Below, piece by piece: positions 32,201 to 34,175 of a stretch of DNA of 34,175 nucleotides. The notes beneath the pieces are model-generated. The model ran no database searches, was not told the origin of the DNA, and was given only the letters and a program-made list of their open reading frames with translations. The stretch comes from Merismopedia glauca CCAP 1448/3. GTDB taxonomy: Bacteria; Cyanobacteriota; Cyanobacteriia; Cyanobacteriales; CCAP-1448. A program made the translations under genes and the position numbers. Position 1 is the first letter of the stretch; each line of letters starts with the position of its first letter. The stretch covers positions 1 through 34,175 of the forward strand of contig NZ_PVWJ01000051.1 in the NCBI RefSeq assembly GCF_003003775.1, written 5' to 3'.

Positions 32201-33565
32201 TTAATTGGGATTAACGATAGCTTTTTTGAACTGGGGGGCGATTCATTGCGTCTCATGCAGTTATTTGCGGAAATAGAGAGCCACTATCAAACAGTTCTCT
32301 CTTCCCAAAATTTCTTTCAAATACCTACAATTACCGGATTAGTCGAGCAAATTACTGAAATAGATAAAGGGACTGCTTCCAGTGCAACCGAGCGAATGTC
32401 TTTGACAGAGCTACAAGCTGAGACAACCCCAGATATTTCCATTGAGGGGGAAACTCCTGACAAAAATCTTTGGATAGCTCCGAAATGCATTTTTTTGACT
32501 GGAAGTACGGGTTTTATCGGCAGTTTCGTTTTATCGGAACTCTTACAAAAGACTGATGCCAAAATTTACTGTCTGGTTCGCGCTCAGAGTTTGACACGAG
32601 CATATCAGAAACTCCAGCAAGCCTTTCAGAAATATTTGCCCGGAATCCCAGCTTATAATTCGCGGATTATTCCGATTATGGGCGATTTGGCTCGTCCCCT
32701 CTTAGGATTGTCAAGAGAGCAATTCCAGAAATTGACAGAAACAATAGACGTTATCTATCACGTCGGTGCGAGTGTGAACCTGTTCTATCCCTATGCAGCT
32801 TTAAAAGCAGCTAATGTGATTGGAACGCGGGCAATATTACAATTGGCAAATGCAGGTAAACTCAAACCAGTTCACTACATTTCCACTTTAGATGTATTTG
32901 AACCACTAGCAGCGACAGGGGTTTCTACAATTTACGAAGATGACAATATTGCTCAAGGAGATGAAATTACTGGCGGTTACGCTCAAAGCAAATGGGTGGC
33001 AGAGCAGCTTGTAACTCGTGCGGGGGCGAATGGACTACCTATCTGCATTTATCGACCAGGAATGGTCACGGGACATTCTCAAAGTGGGTTATCTAACCCT
33101 GAAGACTTGATGTGTCGCCTGCTGATGAGCTTTATCCAACTGAAAAGCGCGCCTCAGCTAGATTGGACGATCGATATGACCCCTGTAAATTATATCAGTC
33201 AGGCGATCGCCCATCTGTCTTCTCAGCCCGAATCTGTAGGAAAAACCTTTCATCTAGTCAATCCTCAACCCGTACCTCTTGATCGAGTGGTTCATGAACT
33301 CAATGACTTTGGACATCCAATTCAACAAGTGGGCTATGAGCGATGGCAAACTATGCTCAAATCTAGGAATAATGCCCTTAGCCCTCTAGCTAAAGTCGTT
33401 ACTGAAGCTATTGGAGAACAGCACATAACCCGTCTAGAAATCTGGTTGGCGGGAAATCAGTTATTTGACTGCCAAAATACCATTATGGGGCTAGAAGGTA
33501 GTGGTATTGCCTGCCCAATTGTCAATCATGAAATTCTAGAGAAATACATTGGTAGCTTGGTATAG
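29291..33565 (+). CDS. Single-module NRPS: adenylation with N-methyltransferase insert, carrier protein, thioester reductase
   Basis: A 1424-aa synthetase. The adenylation domain begins at the N-terminus: YTSGSTGKPKGV (A3), SFDTAIEEIF (A4), NTYGPTEST (A5), GELYLGGVSLARGYL, YQTGDLVRY and RIELGEIE (A8). An N-methyltransferase (about 480-760; GWMSSYTGELIPDIEMQEWV, SAM motif VLEIGCGTGL at about 537) is inserted before A10 (NGKIDR at about 925). The carrier protein has S985 in LGGDSL for phosphopantetheine. The reductase (about 1065-1424) has TGSTGFIGS and the catalytic pair Y1230/K1234 in YAQSK. So it should activate one amino acid, N-methylate it and release it as aldehyde or alcohol. There is no condensation domain. 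By motif alignment with GrsA I read the pocket as D-T-E-D-I-G-T-V-V, which I can only call polar. GTG at 29291 is the start: AGGAG is six bases upstream, while TTG 29285 is too close. Confidence 0.93.
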   Translation: MSNFCVHRWFEAQVVQTPNAIALIFGNQQFTYQQLNQRVNCLAHYLRRLGVQPETLVGLCLERSLDMMVGLLAILKAGGAYVPLDPSYPQERIALMLEDAQVSILLTQQCHSLDCEAKVVCLDTDWFQISQESSENPDNIVELHHLAYVIYTSGSTGKPKGVMIEHRSLMNFVRGGSEAYGIVAGDRVLQFASISFDTAIEEIFLTLVKGATLVLRTPEMLRSIRFFLQTCADLNLTVLDLPTAFWHKLCMELPSVQLPPSLRLVIIGGERAIPRWLEAWKKFVNPQIRLINTYGPTESTVVATYCDLAGSEAIMTEGDRLVPIGKPLPNIQTYVLDVAGESVYPEMTGELYLGGVSLARGYLNHPELTETHFLWKTIDGKDKIRLYQTGDLVRYRQDGNLEFLHRVDNQEKIRGFRIELGEIESFLEENLAVNEAVVVVREDVPGDKRLVAYVSYNLQGADGVESSRDRLEAEQINQWQFIHNKDEFNLSKDNWSRTFNISGWMSSYTGELIPDIEMQEWVDRTVDRILALKPHKVLEIGCGTGLILFRVAPHCTSYVGTDFSETSLQYIEQQLHHESINLPQVTLKQHKADELQEIEPQSFDTVIINSVIQYFPSIDYLITVIEQAANTIQPGGFIFIGDIRNYSLLEAFATSVELFPATNDSSTEELWGNIQKRLLQEEELTIDPAFFHALQQRLPQISAVQVLVKRGEFANELTQFRYDVVLEIASVISVGEAEEQRSRERDFAGEWIDWQKERLTIPKLRQLLQETNPPMLGIARVPNARVLTAVKAVELLKSSNCPETIGVLREELAVINSEIGVNPEDLWHLAQDLPYEVSISLMDGEKDGAYTVWLQHKSTKIGKQQPFQPSSSIEIKPWHAYANNPLQSKACQDVAVQLRTYLKQRLPDYMIPSAFVILDSLPLTANGKIDRRSLPAPASTRPILDNAFVPPQTKIEEELANIWTKILKIDLIGINDSFFELGGDSLRLMQLFAEIESHYQTVLSSQNFFQIPTITGLVEQITEIDKGTASSATERMSLTELQAETTPDISIEGETPDKNLWIAPKCIFLTGSTGFIGSFVLSELLQKTDAKIYCLVRAQSLTRAYQKLQQAFQKYLPGIPAYNSRIIPIMGDLARPLLGLSREQFQKLTETIDVIYHVGASVNLFYPYAALKAANVIGTRAILQLANAGKLKPVHYISTLDVFEPLAATGVSTIYEDDNIAQGDEITGGYAQSKWVAEQLVTRAGANGLPICIYRPGMVTGHSQSGLSNPEDLMCRLLMSFIQLKSAPQLDWTIDMTPVNYISQAIAHLSSQPESVGKTFHLVNPQPVPLDRVVHELNDFGHPIQQVGYERWQTMLKSRNNALSPLAKVVTEAIGEQHITRLEIWLAGNQLFDCQNTIMGLEGSGIACPIVNHEILEKYIGSLV
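31494..31527 (+). repeat. GGAGCAGA-type repeat inside the NRPS reading frame
   Basis: GGAGGCGGAGGAGCAGAGGA followed by GCAGAGAGAGA is a purine-rich tandem repeat like those seen in intergenic STRRs. It encodes EAEEQRSRERD in frame just after the methyltransferase part, where a linker can tolerate an insertion. Confidence 0.65.
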
Positions 33566-33591
33566 GGCATAGGGCATAGGGCATGGGGCAT
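33563..33591. repeat. TAGGGCA heptamer repeat overlapping the NRPS stop codon
   Basis: Three exact TAGGGCA units and one TGGGGCA unit. The first TAG is the NRPS stop codon, so the repeat array begins at the gene end. Confidence 0.8.
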
Positions 33592-33597
33592 TTCTTA

Positions 33598-33632
33598 AGG
33601 CGATCGCGTAGCGTGCTGGAAGCATATCGCCT
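33598..33632. terminator. AGGCGAT hairpin after the NRPS
   Basis: AGGCGAT (33598-33604) and ATCGCCT (33626-33632) form a seven-base stem around the phrase CGCGTAGCGTGCTGGAAGCAT. It lies between convergent genes and may stop transcription from either side; no T-run follows. Confidence 0.45.
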
Positions 33633-33675
33633 CCCCCTGCCGACTAAACTTAGTTTACAGACTTAGTTTACTTCC

Positions 33676-33696
33676 GACTCCCGACTCCCAACTCCC
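33676..33696. repeat. GACTCCC heptamer repeat, three copies
   Basis: GACTCCC, GACTCCC and AACTCCC in tandem, ten bases before the MAPEG stop codon. It is another STRR. Confidence 0.75.
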
Positions 33697-33706
33697 AAAA
33701 TTTAAC

Positions 33707-34099
33707 TCATGATTTCAGTAAATTCAAAATTACTCCAATTAGCGAACCAATAATCAGCACCATTGTACTAAAGGAAGAAATAGCAAAACCTGGAAGCCGC
33801 TTTTCGACAGATTGATAGTATCCCCAAGCGTAGAGAATTCGTCCGACAACCCACACTGCTCCCAATACTGCTCCCCATAAAGGGCTGATATAGTAGGCGA
33901 AGAGCCACAAAGCTGGGAGAAAGAGAACTATTTGTTCGACAGTATTTTGTTGAACTCGTAAAACTCTTTCAAAATCAGGATTACCAGTGGTTTGGGGGAG
34001 CTTGACACCGTATTTATTTCTGGCTCTGCCAACATTAATCACCATCACAAAGTAGACAATCAGAGCAATAACTGTAACTAGGCTAGTCAGGGCAAACAT
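33707..34099 (-). CDS. MAPEG-family membrane protein
   Basis: A 130-aa protein with four predicted membrane helices, at about residues 4-24, 55-73, 74-94 and 105-127. The motif sequence FERVLRVQQNTVEQIVLFLP and then LYAWGYYQSVEKRLPGF are typical of MAPEG (membrane-associated eicosanoid/glutathione metabolism) proteins, in which the Arg/Gln/Asn/Glu residues of the second helix line the glutathione site. A microsomal glutathione S-transferase-like or peroxidase activity is likely, but the substrate in bacteria is usually unknown. It converges with the NRPS gene. The ATG at 34099 has no strong ribosome-binding site; homologues begin with the same hydrophobic helix, which supports this start. Confidence 0.87.
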   Translation of the reverse strand: MFALTSLVTVIALIVYFVMVINVGRARNKYGVKLPQTTGNPDFERVLRVQQNTVEQIVLFLPALWLFAYYISPLWGAVLGAVWVVGRILYAWGYYQSVEKRLPGFAISSFSTMVLIIGSLIGVILNLLKS

Positions 34100-34127
34100 A
34101 AGTCAAATTGCGAGTTGAGAGGTTCAG

Positions 34128-34175
34128 CTATTCACCCAAGTTGCTAGTGATAAATTGGATGTACTCTTGAGGGAT
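34128..34175 (-). CDS. C-terminal end of an unidentified gene, cut by the window
   Basis: A minus-strand frame enters from the right edge and ends IPQEYIQFITSNLGE-stop at 34128. Its 28-bp distance to the MAPEG start and same strand would fit an operon, but 15 residues are too few to name the protein, and chance openness cannot be ruled out. Confidence 0.35.
   Translation of the reverse strand: MPQEYIQFITSNLGE

Overview
The window reads as chromosomal DNA from a cyanobacterium, probably a filamentous or colonial, repeat-rich one. GCGATCGC (HIP1) octamers recur throughout. The gene set includes a CO2-uptake NDH-1 subunit, an NblS/Hik33-type kinase, CyanoP, a type II peroxiredoxin and an Uma2 nuclease. 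Heptameric tandem repeats and small inverted-repeat elements lie between genes. Bases 1-19 equal the Tn5/Nextera mosaic end, so the left edge is a contig end carrying adapter and the first gene is cut there.

Region 1 (20-3522) is an inorganic-carbon locus. A Tat-exported beta-carbonic anhydrase (partial) lies 52 bp downstream of ndhF3 on the minus strand, and a CcmR/CmpR-type LysR regulator is divergent from ndhF3. Region 2 (3523-7260) holds a decayed small ORF, a MITE, aspartate kinase with four ACT domains, a palindrome cluster, an FKBP isomerase and a small coiled-coil protein. Region 3 (7356-14315) has nblS, a PfkB-family (adenosine) kinase, an ArsS-like radical SAM enzyme with a rhodanese protein, an unrecognised 265-aa gene, CyanoP and Maf.

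Region 4 (14827-19506) contains three unrecognised genes: a 969-aa acidic repeat protein and a two-gene cassette ending in a membrane protein. Region 5 (19600-26077) has a peroxiredoxin whose PerR-like box is separated from it by a MITE, an Uma2 gene, a pentapeptide-repeat membrane protein overlapping a polyprenyl-type GT2, and a REC-PAS-GGDEF-EAL protein. Region 6 (26074-34175) has the hybrid kinase that precedes and overlaps the GGDEF-EAL gene, a single-module NRPS (A with inserted N-methyltransferase, carrier protein, reductase; no condensation domain), a MAPEG protein and the tail of another gene.

The best candidates for new biology are the ndhF3-carbonic anhydrase linkage, the free-standing A-MT-T-R synthetase, the 969-aa protein with its neighbouring cassette, and the mobile-element remodelling of the peroxiredoxin control region. 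No tRNA, rRNA, CRISPR array or complete autonomous transposase gene was found.
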